Numbered from the stretch's first letter, positions 17,647 to 26,944 are shown. The stretch: DNA of 64,000 bases from Tomitella biformata AHU 1821 (GCF_000524475.1 NZ_BAVQ01000035.1:62001-126000); one strand, 5' to 3'. The notes: generated by a model from the sequence alone, not told the origin. Numbers and translations are program-made.

Positions 17647-19047
17647 ATGGAGTTGTACTTTGCCGATTGGGCAGCGATCGGTGACGGGCTTACGTATGGG
17701 GACCCAGAACTTCCTAGAGAACGCCGGGTCAAGGATGGGACGCCGATACTCGTAGATGGGCAGATGCGTCCGATGGAACCATGGTGCTCCTTCCTACGTT
17801 TGTATTCTCAGAACTTGAGCAGCAATACCGTACGGTCTTATGCGCGTGATGCGCTGACATTTGCCAGATTTCTCGATAATCGTGGAGTGGCAATTTTAGA
17901 TGCCGTTGAGCGTGATTTATCCGCCTATTGTGACGATCGCCTCAGTACTGGGATATCGACTAGAACCCTCGATCGGCAGTTGGTATTTGTGCGCGCCTTC
18001 TTTACGTACTTGTTCGAAACCGGCCAACGGGAAGAGTTGCCTTGGATACGTATAGCAAGCAGATCGGTTGTGCATCGTGAGGCTCCCCGGACGGACTTAA
18101 GAATCAGATCGATTAATCGAGCTCAATGGAGAGCCTTTCGTAACGTCGGCCTGGGCGGGGAGTTGCCATCCGGCGAAATCGATCCATCTTTTCGGGGAAG
18201 ATCCACTGTTCGTAATATGTGTGGTGCAGAAGTTGCTATCACGACCGGAATGAGGCTTCGAGAGTGGCAATCATTACTCGACGTTGAGGTGGAAGAAGGG
18301 GCGTCTGGGGCGGTCGTTGAGCTGCATGTTGCGGCGAAAAATTCTCGTCGGAGAAACGTGTATATTCCGGCATCAACGATAAAAGAGATCGACCTGTATC
18401 GAGCAACTGAGCGTCGCCAGGCCGTTAGATCGGCTCAGTTCACTCTGCGAAAGAACCTACATAGTCTCGCGGTAGTTCGAGAGGTAGACCGCGCCAAAAG
18501 GAGCCTGACTTACACCGTAGGCGGTGTCGAGCGAACATATCAATTGCCGTCAATCCCATTGGCTCACCGCCGCATACTGGTGATGCAGGACGAATCCGGA
18601 TTAATTGAACCAATGTCGCTGTTCCTGGGCAGAGGTGGCACGCCACCAACCGCCCGAAGATGGCAGCAGTACTTCCAGACAGCGAACTCTCGAGTAGCGC
18701 AATTTCACGATTACTTGACCGCGATGCCGGCAGCTATTACGCCACATGATCTTAGACATACTTTCGCATTAGTGATGTTGCGTAGTCTGCAGCAGCAGGC
18801 CGCTAATCTCGAGCGGTTGCGGCCCGTCTATAGGACCGGAACAATCAGCGAACATGTCAGTCACAACCCTCTCTTGACACTGCAGCGTCTACTCGGACAC
18901 TCAAGCCCCTCGACAACCATGGTCTATTTGCGATACATCGATGAATCGCATGAGCTCGTACAACGTGCTTTTGAGGAATGGAGTGATGAAAATCTAGACT
19001 ATGCCAGTTATGTTGCAGATGAGATTCTGAGGACTCGCGATGAATGA
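17647..19047 (+). CDS. Tyrosine recombinase, GinA-like
   Basis: A 466-residue integrase. The N-terminal SAM-like core-binding region holds SSNTVRSYARDALTFARFLD. The catalytic domain shows box I Arg in TTGMRLREW (~204), box II PHDLRHTFAL (~373-382), and LLGHSSPSTTMVYLRYI with the nucleophile Tyr (~435). All expected catalytic residues are present, so it should be active. A GAGGG ribosome-binding site precedes ATG 17647. It is the first of three consecutive recombinases and overlaps the next by eight bases. Similar to Tn554 TnpA-type proteins, but the third large recombinase points to the GInt type. Confidence 0.85.
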   Translation: MELYFADWAAIGDGLTYGDPELPRERRVKDGTPILVDGQMRPMEPWCSFLRLYSQNLSSNTVRSYARDALTFARFLDNRGVAILDAVERDLSAYCDDRLSTGISTRTLDRQLVFVRAFFTYLFETGQREELPWIRIASRSVVHREAPRTDLRIRSINRAQWRAFRNVGLGGELPSGEIDPSFRGRSTVRNMCGAEVAITTGMRLREWQSLLDVEVEEGASGAVVELHVAAKNSRRRNVYIPASTIKEIDLYRATERRQAVRSAQFTLRKNLHSLAVVREVDRAKRSLTYTVGGVERTYQLPSIPLAHRRILVMQDESGLIEPMSLFLGRGGTPPTARRWQQYFQTANSRVAQFHDYLTAMPAAITPHDLRHTFALVMLRSLQQQAANLERLRPVYRTGTISEHVSHNPLLTLQRLLGHSSPSTTMVYLRYIDESHELVQRAFEEWSDENLDYASYVADEILRTRDE

Positions 19048-20842
19048 ATCAGGCGCACACCACCGAGTTGTCAACCTCGAAGGGGTGCGACTCAAAAGTG
19101 TCCGAATCAAGCCCGAGGAATATCAGGCTTCCACGCTTATCGGTGAGTTGGCTGACGCATGGGTAGCTCGCTCCAAAATGCTTGCACCTACCACGACCGC
19201 AAACTACGTTGCGAGTATTCGTCTGCTAGGAAAATTCCTCAACGATGAAAAAGATCGGTTCCTGACAATGTCCGGAGACGGATACGCAGTCGCCGCGCGT
19301 TTACATCACTGGGAGAAGTCATTAATAGAGAAATATCAACGGTCAAGCACTCGACCCAAGAAGCTGGGCATACAGATTCGAGTCCTCGTTCAATACTGGA
19401 TGCAGGACAATGGGATGGATGCGACGGTGTTGGGCGATTGGTCGGATAGCAATGTTCTGGACCAACGGGAAAATACGAGCGCTCCATTGGATGAATTTAG
19501 TAATTCTGAACGCATTTCCTTGAGGGATAAGTGCCGAGGAATAGTGCGAGAGACTGAAAGAAGATTGCAACTAGGAGAATCTCTTTTGGCTCGCGGAAGG
19601 GACCCCCGAATTCATGGTTGGAACGTAGTTGAAAATGTACTATGGGCACTGACAAATCTGCCCTTCAGCGAAGAATTTCGTCATGAAGTCATCGGTCCTG
19701 GATGCAAGGATTATGCCCGAAGCGTTGCTCGATTATCGGGTGTTGAACCTCCTAGAGGAAGCTATTCCACATGCGTTCCTGCAGTGGCAAGATTTCTTCT
19801 ATCACCAACATCAGAGTATTTGTTGGCAATCCGAATATTGTTACATCTAGAGACAGGATGGTCTCCGGAGGAATCACGGCTTCTACGCCGCGAGGATGTA
19901 ATTCACGAGGGCAATGTAGTCAGGGTGAGAACTACAAAGTTACGCGCCCGCAGAATTCGGTGGGAAAGTTTGCCAACCAGTGGAGGTCCGAGCCCGGGAT
20001 GGAAATCCGGCGATCTCATCGTGCGAGCTGCAAACTCGATGAGATTCGCCCATTCTAATGCGGAGGAGGGGCAGCCATTTTGGGTTGCAGGATTTGCCGC
20101 CTATCGGGGGCAAGCGCCATATGACTACCCAGGATTCTCCATTCGGGATGCATTCCGCACAAATAGTACGACATTGAAGAGGCTGATCGATCACCACAAC
20201 CTTCCTATATCTGAGCCGCATGATATGCGCCGGATCCGGAAGACCGTCAAGAGCATTCGAGCAGTCAGGTTAGGTACCTTACATGGGTCTGCTGGCGATG
20301 ATCATTCTGTAGAAGTTTTTCAGGGATATTATGCGCCAACGACCACAGTTAACACGGTGGCTGCCCGTACTGTCATACGTGCGCAGGGCAAGGCGTTGCG
20401 CCGGGCGATCGAAGGCCCCACAGTGCATACAGAGTCGGCAGCAGATTTGGTTGGAAACAGGAATCAGGATGTGGCGCATATTGCTGGCGAAGTTGCTGGA
20501 GAATCTGACATTGAAAAGGAGCTATCAATAGCAGGTTGCTCCGCGCCTTACAATTCACCTTTTGAGGAAGACGGAAAGTTGTGTCATGCTTCCCCCTCCC
20601 TCTGTTTGGAATGCCCTAATGCAGTGGTATTCAGGGATCATTTGCCGCGACTGGCGGCCTACGAGAACATCTTGAGGGGGCTCAAAAATTCAATGAATCC
20701 AGTTGTCTTTGATGCGACCTATGGAAAGCAAAGTCGAAATCTCCATAATATCCTTAATTTGTTTGACCCGGCCGATGTGGAAATGGCTAGAGATCACCCT
20801 ATGCCGCTGCATAGGGAGCTGGGAGAGAGGGGGGGCCTATGA
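19040..20842 (+). CDS. Large tyrosine-recombinase-like protein, GinB-like
   Basis: A 600-residue protein with an N-terminal SAM-like domain and a degenerate catalytic domain. Box I reads LHLETGWSPEESRLLRRED, with Ser where the catalytic Arg normally follows TG(L); box II HDMRRIRKTVKS keeps His and Arg; GYYAPTTTVNTVA lies where the final Tyr region is expected. The C-terminus has a Cys cluster (GKLCHASPSLCLECP) seen in TnpB-type recombinases of Tn554-like elements, possibly a zinc site. Overlaps at both ends (8 and 4 bases) show one operon. Possibly a structural or accessory recombinase subunit. Confidence 0.78.
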   Translation: MNESGAHHRVVNLEGVRLKSVRIKPEEYQASTLIGELADAWVARSKMLAPTTTANYVASIRLLGKFLNDEKDRFLTMSGDGYAVAARLHHWEKSLIEKYQRSSTRPKKLGIQIRVLVQYWMQDNGMDATVLGDWSDSNVLDQRENTSAPLDEFSNSERISLRDKCRGIVRETERRLQLGESLLARGRDPRIHGWNVVENVLWALTNLPFSEEFRHEVIGPGCKDYARSVARLSGVEPPRGSYSTCVPAVARFLLSPTSEYLLAIRILLHLETGWSPEESRLLRREDVIHEGNVVRVRTTKLRARRIRWESLPTSGGPSPGWKSGDLIVRAANSMRFAHSNAEEGQPFWVAGFAAYRGQAPYDYPGFSIRDAFRTNSTTLKRLIDHHNLPISEPHDMRRIRKTVKSIRAVRLGTLHGSAGDDHSVEVFQGYYAPTTTVNTVAARTVIRAQGKALRRAIEGPTVHTESAADLVGNRNQDVAHIAGEVAGESDIEKELSIAGCSAPYNSPFEEDGKLCHASPSLCLECPNAVVFRDHLPRLAAYENILRGLKNSMNPVVFDATYGKQSRNLHNILNLFDPADVEMARDHPMPLHRELGERGGL

Positions 20843-22932
20843 AATTTGATATTGGCCAATATCCGCATGGTGATTGGCAACCTGTTTTCGCGGAGGACGA
20901 TGTTGTGATCCCAAGGGGGCGGCGGGTGAATTCCGGTCCGGTTCCGTTATTTGGGGACATGCCGAGATGGGACCTCACCGCCATGGGCCTCGCGCCAAAT
21001 ATGTACGCGGCATCGGCGCAATTAGTGTTCGACCGTATTCCGAAGGACTGGGTACTAATTGCTAAAACCCTGGCGATGGCGATGCTAAACCCTGGACATC
21101 AGAAACTGCTAGATGCCGGCCTGTTCGGCATGAACCATGCCTACAAGATGGGAACAATTCGGGGGCAGAATTCTGAATTGGCGCTGCTTGCGGTGTGGTC
21201 TGAGAAGGTGGGTCTGACGGCAGACTTATCCCGGTGGACAGAGGATGATTGTAGATCGTATCTGTTAGAGGTTGAAACCGTTCGATCGAAGTACGCGCGG
21301 CAATCGGCTCAGAATGTTCTCCGGAGACTATATAGATGTAGGGGGATTATGGGAGGGCGAGGACTTTTATTCGAGGTCGAGCCGGCGGGATCGAAGGCCG
21401 TTAGCGGTGAAATTATGACCCGTCCGATATCTCCTGAGGTATTCTGGCCTCTAATCAAGGCGTGTTGGACATACATAGATGTATATGCGCCTGATGTTAT
21501 CCGGGCTCGAAATGACATTCAAATGCAGATTTCCAGATCTTCCAAACTCAAGGCAGAGGGGCGTGGAAAAAAAATTAGCCCTCGGGAACGACGCCTTCGG
21601 ATTGATCGTGGTATTGATGCCTGGTTGGCATCTTCGAGTGGATTCATTCCATTACACACTGCTTCCTATGGGAAAGCTCGGAGAGGCGAAGTAAACTGGG
21701 GAAGGCTTGGCATGTTTGTATCCCCATTTGGTGGGGGTAGACATGTATTTGAGGGCACATGTGGTGAACGCCGTAGAACCCTCGTCATGGAGTCTATTAG
21801 AGACGGATTCCCTGCGCAATACGGCCTCATCGCAGTTAATCCGATAGTTGTTGATCGGTCTGATGGCACTCGTGGTCCGTGGTGTCTTGGGTTCGACGAC
21901 GTGAGCCTCTGGAAGGAGCTAGTTCAGCTGAGGAATGCTTGCTACATATTCGTGTCGATCATGTCTATGATGCGCGACAGTGAGGTTCAGGGTATTGCGG
22001 CGGGTGCGCTGGTCACGCACTATGGCGCCCCGGCAGTCGAGAGCAAAGTTCACAAGCACCGACCCGACGGGGGCACTCCACGTAGATGGTGGGTTAGTGA
22101 TCCCGTTGTCAAGGCGATTGAAGTCGCGGAGGCGATTGCACTGGACGAAGACAAGATATTTGGCAGTGCTATGAAGGGAATGTCTACTGGGTTCAAGCCT
22201 TATTCTCAGATACCATCGTTTGTTTCATGGGTGAATAGTAATGCTGACGAAAGAGGGCTCGACAGGATCCCCGTGGAGCGTATCACTCCACATATGTTTC
22301 GTAGGACAATGAGTATGATAACAGCGAACGAGCCCGACGGGGAGATAGCTCTTGGAATCACGCTTAAGCACAATGCAGTTCGAGCCCTCGCCAATGCAAC
22401 CACCTCGGGCTATGGTGCGGCTACGCCAGCCTGGGCCCGTGAATTCGAGCATGAGCAGAAGAACGTCAACGCGGGTGAACTGGTATCTGATTGGTCGCGT
22501 AATCGTAGCGGCGAAATCGTGGCTCGTGGCGGTGGTGAGAAGAATTTCGTGGATGGTCTGAACCGTGTTTCTGAAAAATTGGAATCGGTTGGCAAGATCG
22601 GCGACGAACGCATGCTCAGGAACCTTCTTCGCGACGAGTTCTCGTCGATTCGACTGGGTACAATCAATCACTGCTTAGGCGATCCGCAGAAGGCGCTATG
22701 TCTGGAAGGGCAGTCTGAATTAGTCCGAGCAGAGGGGCCGATCCCTAGCATGTGCCAGCCTGCGACCTGTCGTAATTCAGTTATCACGGTTGAGCAGTTA
22801 TCGATATGGATGGAGGAGGAGAAAGATCTGACTGCAAAGTTGAGTGATCGAAGGATGTCTGAAGTGCATAGGGCTAGGTTGGTAAAGCAATTGGATAGCG
22901 TACGAACTGTCCTCGGGAGTCGAAGGCGGTGA
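20839..22932 (+). CDS. Large tyrosine-recombinase-like protein, GinC-like
   Basis: A 697-residue protein, third of the set. Recognisable catalytic pieces are SIMSMMRDSEVQGIAAG (box I Arg, ~381), ITPHMFRRTMSMI (box II His/Arg, ~485), and LGITLKHNAVRALANATTSGYG with candidate His and Tyr (~513-524). A Cys-containing tail (CQPATCRNS) is followed by a charged helical C-terminus. It starts ATGA over the previous stop and ends GTGA over the next start. Long N-terminal extension (~270 residues) has no assignable domain. Assignment rests on motifs plus operon position. Confidence 0.75.
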   Translation: MKFDIGQYPHGDWQPVFAEDDVVIPRGRRVNSGPVPLFGDMPRWDLTAMGLAPNMYAASAQLVFDRIPKDWVLIAKTLAMAMLNPGHQKLLDAGLFGMNHAYKMGTIRGQNSELALLAVWSEKVGLTADLSRWTEDDCRSYLLEVETVRSKYARQSAQNVLRRLYRCRGIMGGRGLLFEVEPAGSKAVSGEIMTRPISPEVFWPLIKACWTYIDVYAPDVIRARNDIQMQISRSSKLKAEGRGKKISPRERRLRIDRGIDAWLASSSGFIPLHTASYGKARRGEVNWGRLGMFVSPFGGGRHVFEGTCGERRRTLVMESIRDGFPAQYGLIAVNPIVVDRSDGTRGPWCLGFDDVSLWKELVQLRNACYIFVSIMSMMRDSEVQGIAAGALVTHYGAPAVESKVHKHRPDGGTPRRWWVSDPVVKAIEVAEAIALDEDKIFGSAMKGMSTGFKPYSQIPSFVSWVNSNADERGLDRIPVERITPHMFRRTMSMITANEPDGEIALGITLKHNAVRALANATTSGYGAATPAWAREFEHEQKNVNAGELVSDWSRNRSGEIVARGGGEKNFVDGLNRVSEKLESVGKIGDERMLRNLLRDEFSSIRLGTINHCLGDPQKALCLEGQSELVRAEGPIPSMCQPATCRNSVITVEQLSIWMEEEKDLTAKLSDRRMSEVHRARLVKQLDSVRTVLGSRRR

Positions 22933-23366
22933 CGGATATGGGGCCGGTGCCGGTCGCGGCTGTGACCACCGGAAGCGAGCAGAAGTTGCGGGCAGCTATG
23001 AAGCGGCTTCTTGATGGTAAACCGATTAGAACTGATGGCCGTCTGATCAAAAGTAACCTGCATATTGAGGCCGGTGTTAGCAGGGCGACAATGAATCGGG
23101 CATTGGCAGTACTTGAGGAGTGGAACTCGACGGTGCGTGATACTCGGCCGCGTGATTCGAAGTATGCCGCACTAGAGCAGGAGGCTGCGGTTCTGCGTGC
23201 GACTGTCGCCAGGCTGAGGAAAGAAAATGGAGAGCTTGGTCGGAAGAACCGGGGAGCAGTGACCATAATTGCTGAATTGAATTCTGAACTGCGAGCATTG
23301 CGGGGCATGGATCCGACCGGAACTATTGTTCATTTGGTTCGTCCCAAGTCGTCGAGGGGGCGTTAG
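22929..23366 (+). CDS. Small HTH/coiled-coil recombination protein, GinD-like (DUF6262/TnpC-like)
   Basis: A 145-residue basic protein. Residues ~18-65 hold a helix-turn-helix-like segment (SNLHIEAGVSRATMNRAL) and residues ~75-125 a heptad-rich coiled coil (ALEQEAAVLRATVARLRKE). It resembles the small TnpC/DUF6262 proteins that accompany paired tyrosine recombinases and fills the GinD position. Its GTG start overlaps the GinC-like stop. It probably bridges recombinases or binds element ends. Confidence 0.75.
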   Translation: MTDMGPVPVAAVTTGSEQKLRAAMKRLLDGKPIRTDGRLIKSNLHIEAGVSRATMNRALAVLEEWNSTVRDTRPRDSKYAALEQEAAVLRATVARLRKENGELGRKNRGAVTIIAELNSELRALRGMDPTGTIVHLVRPKSSRGR

Positions 23367-23751
23367 AGGGTTTCGGTCTCTCGTCCTAGGACGGTTTCCC
23401 GTGGGGGAAGAGGGCGTTGCATCAGCTCGATGTCCGGTTAGGCGTTGGTCGGAGGAGCGGCGATGCGCGGTCGTCCTCGGCGGAATGTCATGGATTCCAG
23501 AAGCGGTGTTCCTAGCCTCGAACGAAGTTCATGGGATTGGTGCTGTGGCTGCAGGATGCTTGTCCGTCCTGTTGCCACGATCATGCGTCGCGGGGGCTTC
23601 CTGCTGGCTCGGTCCGCTGTTCGATGGTCTCTGCGAGCAAGAGTCTGGGTTTGCTGGTGGGGGTTGGGTCGCCGAAGCCGACTGTTCGGTGTCGCTCAGA
23701 CTGGACGCGATCGCGGTTGGGTCGCCTAGGAGTCCGTTGGGGCTTGATCAT
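23367..23751. other. Non-coding junction between recombinase operon and cargo
   Basis: 385 bases with no gene I can support. Several overlapping open frames exist on the plus strand but lack consistent codon bias and a ribosome-binding site, and the longest runs antisense through the XRE gene. It may contain the operon terminator and a degenerate cargo fragment. Confidence 0.4.
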
Positions 23752-24003
23752 CTACATGGGGTCGGGCTGGATTCCGGTAATCAGGACCGCGGGATCAATC
23801 TGGAACCCGTAGGCGATCTTGACGATGGTCTCGAGCCTGACACCTTGCACGCCGCGTTCCGCCCGCCCGAGGTAGGTGAAGTGCACCCCGCACTTCTCGG
23901 CTGCAGTCTCCAGACTCCACCCACGGTGCTCTCGGATGCCTCGAAGACGGGCACCGAACTCTGCTGCTGGTCCTGAGACTGGGGTCTTCTTCGGTGCCGT
24001 CAC
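23752..24003 (-). CDS. Small XRE-family HTH regulator
   Basis: An 83-residue protein that is almost entirely an HTH_3/XRE domain: RLRGIREHRGWSLETAAEKCGVHFTYLGRAERG, with recognition helix at about residues 42-52, followed by LETIVKIAYGFQIDPAVLI. It has no sensor or dimerisation extension. The start is GTG 24003. It is divergent from the unknown gene at 24072 with a 68-bp AT-rich gap that likely holds its operator. Could control the neighbouring cargo. Confidence 0.82.
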   Translation of the reverse strand: MTAPKKTPVSGPAAEFGARLRGIREHRGWSLETAAEKCGVHFTYLGRAERGVQGVRLETIVKIAYGFQIDPAVLITGIQPDPM

Positions 24004-24044
24004 CAGTGGAGTGCATGCGATTCGTCCGTGCCGGACCAGACCCT

Positions 24045-24063
24045 AATAGTCTAAATTGCTAGA
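24045..24063. promoter_or_regulatory. Candidate promoter/operator between XRE and divergent unknown gene
   Basis: The 68-bp divergent gap is unusually AT-rich. It contains TAATAG, a -10-like hexamer at 24045-24050, merging into TCTA-N6-TAGA (24050-24063), a short dyad. Short-armed dyads like this often bind XRE proteins, but only one copy is present. Confidence 0.3.
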
Positions 24064-24071
24064 TTCGTTCG

Positions 24072-24740
24072 GTGCCTGACGATTCCCTTGAGATTTCAAC
24101 TACCCACCGCCTGCGTCGGATGAGCCTGGAGCAGGGGTCACTCCCGCTGCTGGCAGCTGGTCCTCCCTATGACCAGGACGAGGTTGACCAGCTACTAACT
24201 CCCCCCAAGAGGCGGAAGGTCAAGGCAATGAAGGAGCTCTTCTCCGGTCTCAAGCCGGGTACGGCGATCCAAGCCGTGATCAAAGACGCTGTGTTCGGCG
24301 TCTATGCGATTGCCGGTGTGGCACGACTCTCGGAGATCGCCGGCGGCTTCTGCCTCGGGTCGACCATCCTGACTTTGGGCGTACGACCTGAGAAGTACGT
24401 GGTGTCGGTGTCAGTGCTCTCGTTGACCGGATTGCCTGCACTTGAGCTGAACTCCCACAACTTTGTGGGGTACGCCCGCCATGGACATCTGGTCCATGCG
24501 ACATTTCAGAGTCGACACACAGACGAGGAGCTCCGGTTCGTTGGCTTCGCCGTCGGCGCGAGGGACTCCGGGATGCTGGGCGTTGGCCAGTGGATCATCC
24601 GCCAGCGTGGGTTGTACGCGCCCGCGCTTACGGGCATCACCCTCCTCGCCGGCACGCTGCAAACCTCTCTGATCTGTCCTCCACTCCTCAGATCTTGGGC
24701 GGAATTGGATGATCCCGTCGTTACGACACAAGACAGTTAA
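24072..24740 (+). CDS. Hypothetical protein
   Basis: I do not recognise this 222-residue protein. It starts with GTG 24072 just after the dyad. There is no signal peptide. The central part is rich in short beta-strand-like segments (GTAIQAVIKDAVFGVYAIAGVARLSEIAGGFCLG, seen in pieces) and ends with hydrophobic stretches. It is divergent from the XRE gene and followed after 100 bases by another unknown on the same strand, suggesting one transcription unit of cargo origin. Confidence 0.55.
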   Translation: MPDDSLEISTTHRLRRMSLEQGSLPLLAAGPPYDQDEVDQLLTPPKRRKVKAMKELFSGLKPGTAIQAVIKDAVFGVYAIAGVARLSEIAGGFCLGSTILTLGVRPEKYVVSVSVLSLTGLPALELNSHNFVGYARHGHLVHATFQSRHTDEELRFVGFAVGARDSGMLGVGQWIIRQRGLYAPALTGITLLAGTLQTSLICPPLLRSWAELDDPVVTTQDS

Positions 24741-24842
24741 GCCCCGCACGACCTGAACACCCAGCTGCGACGTCGATCGCGCGGACCGATAGGCCCGCCG
24801 TCCGCCAGTGAGCTGAACCAGAACCCCCGAACTGAAGCAAGG

Positions 24843-25841
24843 ATGATGCCTGTGGACACTGTCGAGTCCTATACCGCCACCACATGGTCCGACCCGATTG
24901 GCGGCACTGCTATCAAGGTCGCCGCCGTCTGCGCCTTGGACGAGCCGACTGAGTTCGACACAGCACCTACCCTCCGGGAGATCGCAGACGGTGCGGTGCT
25001 GACCGCGACTTTCATTGATCACCTGGTGCCTGTTGACAGCTGGCCAATACCCGATCGCGCGTTCGTTGATGCTCTCAACGAGTCGGTGGCTGATTTTGCG
25101 ACCGTGGCCCCAGTCGTGGCCGTTCGGGTCAAGGGTCCAGGAGGAAGCGAAGGGCATTTGTGCCTGTGGATTGAGATGCGCCCTCGCGACCCACAACAGC
25201 TGCCACTGTGGTCGCTCTACTGTGAATGCCGTGACGACCAGTGCCTCTATATCAATGCCGCACGACTCCTGCGCAGCGGTGTCAAACATGTTGCAGCGGA
25301 CAAGGATCCGCAGGTGCTGCGCGATCTTCTCGATCGTGACCGAGCTGGCGAGTGGCTAGGCCAGCCCGGCGGGTTCCCGATGTGGGGATCGACGATGTAC
25401 TTACAGACAGTCTCACGGTTGACCGGATGGACGATGCACGAGTGCTGGGCCGTCGCGGACCACGCGGTCAAGGCCGGTGTGATCAGCATGGAGGGAGCCG
25501 TAGTGGGTTACCCGATCACAGTCCGCGACGTTCCTTCCGGGCCGATCATGAACTGGGATACGAACGAGCCCACCGATCCTGACGGCTGGGTCGTGTGGTG
25601 GAGCCGATTCGATGGCCGATACCAGGTCGAGGTGACTCGACTCAACAATGCCGACGCTAATTCGGGTCAGCTCACTGTCTACGCGGGTAGGACGGGTGAG
25701 GTGCTCCATAGTGAGCCAGTCGGGATCGCCTACGGCGCACCGTTTGGGCCAGACGTGAGCGATGTCGACCTGTGGCGGTGCCTCGCCATGGCCGCCGTCG
25801 ACGAGCAGACCGAGAAGGACTCTGGAGGTCGGAACGGGTAG
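24843..25841 (+). CDS. Hypothetical protein
   Basis: An unrecognised 332-residue acidic protein without signal peptide or membrane segments. The Trp-rich sequence (GGFPMWGSTMYLQ, TGWTMHECWAV, PDGWVVWWSRFDG) suggests a compact soluble beta-rich fold. Start is ATG 24843, with ATG 24846 and GTG 24852 as alternatives; the AAGG just upstream best fits the GTG. Codon use fits a real gene. It follows the unknown at 24072 in the same direction. Confidence 0.55.
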   Translation: MMPVDTVESYTATTWSDPIGGTAIKVAAVCALDEPTEFDTAPTLREIADGAVLTATFIDHLVPVDSWPIPDRAFVDALNESVADFATVAPVVAVRVKGPGGSEGHLCLWIEMRPRDPQQLPLWSLYCECRDDQCLYINAARLLRSGVKHVAADKDPQVLRDLLDRDRAGEWLGQPGGFPMWGSTMYLQTVSRLTGWTMHECWAVADHAVKAGVISMEGAVVGYPITVRDVPSGPIMNWDTNEPTDPDGWVVWWSRFDGRYQVEVTRLNNADANSGQLTVYAGRTGEVLHSEPVGIAYGAPFGPDVSDVDLWRCLAMAAVDEQTEKDSGGRNG

Positions 25842-26043
25842 CTACGGCAACCACCTTCTTCGTGGTGAGGACACGTGACCGGCGAAGACACAGATTTCGG
25901 CACGTTGGATCACCGCCACCTGACTCGCAAAACGACATCTTCCCGACGTGAACAGATTCACCGCAGCGAAGCCGAGTGGAACTGGACGGCGGACTATCGA
26001 TGAGTCTGACGCCGTCGAATGATTCCTGGCGACGCGGAACGGC
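25842..26043. other. Non-coding gap
   Basis: About 200 bases between converging cargo genes. No gene or clear hairpin is recognised. Confidence 0.3.
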
Positions 26044-26424
26044 CTATTGGATCCACCGATCCGCATCGGCGCGGGCACATGCCAGCACGGGGTAGGCGTC
26101 GCCGCGGCCGACTAGCCATTGCACAGGGCTCTGCCCGCCCAGTTCGTCGAATGGCGTGCACATCCAGGTTCCGCAGGTCCATGGATCCGCACCGCGGCGG
26201 AGTATCTGCCACACCTCGAGCAGATTGGGGTGCACGACGCGATCATCGGTGAACTGCCAGATGGGGAATACCCAGGCCCCGTCGGCGAGCGCACAGGCGA
26301 GGATCTCGTTGGCTGCGATTCGTGCGTCGAGCACAAGTGTGGGGATTTGGAGCCATTGGGCTACCTCGTCGGCACCGTAGAAGGGACCGACAACCTCGTC
26401 GATATGGCTTGTTCCGTCGCTCAC
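26044..26424 (-). CDS. Xre/MbcA/ParS-like antitoxin-type protein (DUF2384-like)
   Basis: A 126-residue protein starting at GTG 26424. Its C-terminal half matches the toxin-binding domain of Xre/MbcA/ParS antitoxins: VWQILRRGADPWTCG, then a Trp helix, LGGQSPVQWL and YPVLACARADADRW. The N-terminal half (ADEVAQWLQIPTLVLDARI, WVFPIWQFTDD) resembles the variable N-part seen in such proteins. Related antitoxins neutralise RES-domain NAD-degrading toxins, but no RES gene is adjacent. The frame stays open upstream to 26706, but that part is unlike the family. Confidence 0.65.
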   Translation of the reverse strand: MSDGTSHIDEVVGPFYGADEVAQWLQIPTLVLDARIAANEILACALADGAWVFPIWQFTDDRVVHPNLLEVWQILRRGADPWTCGTWMCTPFDELGGQSPVQWLVGRGDAYPVLACARADADRWIQ

Positions 26425-26944
26425 GGCTTCGGCCCCTCGTGACGTGGATATTCCAACAGTGATGTTGCTTGGGGGAACGTCGTCGCAGAGGTGTGGACTT
26501 AGACGCCAGTCTCCGTGGCTGGGACCGATGGAGTACCTCATAGATGCTGGATGTCGTCCGGGCATCCCCATCATCAGGCCAGGCAGATGTTCAGTCCGCC
26601 CTTCTAGCGCTCCACCACCTCTGGCACCGAAGGCCCCTCCGAAGAGGGAGTGAGCACCCCAGGTCTCTAGTGCAATATGCGGCCTCCGTTGGCGCGGATC
26701 ACTCATATCGGAACGGTAGCAGCGACGGCGTTGAAGCTGGGGCCGGAAACCACAGTTTGGCGAGCGGCGATGAGGGACAGGGTGGCCGCCATCATGGTTG
26801 CGTCGCTATGGAGGCTCTCAATGGGACGCGGCGCAGGTGCAAGTAGCGACGGCCCGAGAGGGGCCTCCGTCCGCCCCTCAAGGTTGCAGCCGGACATCGT
26901 CCGACGAAACAGCCCGTGCCCGCGCCCGGCGGTAAGCTCCGACC
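26425..26944. other. Long gap without a supported gene
   Basis: 520 bases between two divergent antitoxin-like genes. Overlapping open frames on both strands have no recognisable domain. It may contain the decayed toxin partner of either neighbour, but I cannot identify one. Confidence 0.3.

Larger units (their letters stand above)
17551..23366 (+). mobile_element. GInt-like island, left end and recombination module
   Basis: Insertion into the helicase gene occurs near 17550. The first ~95 bases before the first recombinase gene are non-coding and hold a 13-bp palindrome, CCAGCCGGGCTGG (17596-17608), a possible recombinase arm site. Four genes then overlap by 8, 4 and 4 bases: three large tyrosine-recombinase-like proteins and one small HTH/coiled-coil protein. 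This is the ginABCD layout of GInt elements, in which all four proteins are needed for recombination and cargo follows the operon. Base composition is clearly lower in GC than the flank. The right end is not identified; cargo may run beyond 64 kb. Confidence 0.72.

Noticed and set aside
23326-23976. Long plus-strand open frame after the recombinase operon
   Set aside because: It runs antisense through the convincing XRE gene, has no domain or ribosome-binding site, and its composition looks like a high-GC shadow frame.
24411-25289. 292-residue minus-strand open frame
   Set aside because: It is antisense to two plus-strand genes with better codon bias and start sites; no recognisable domain.
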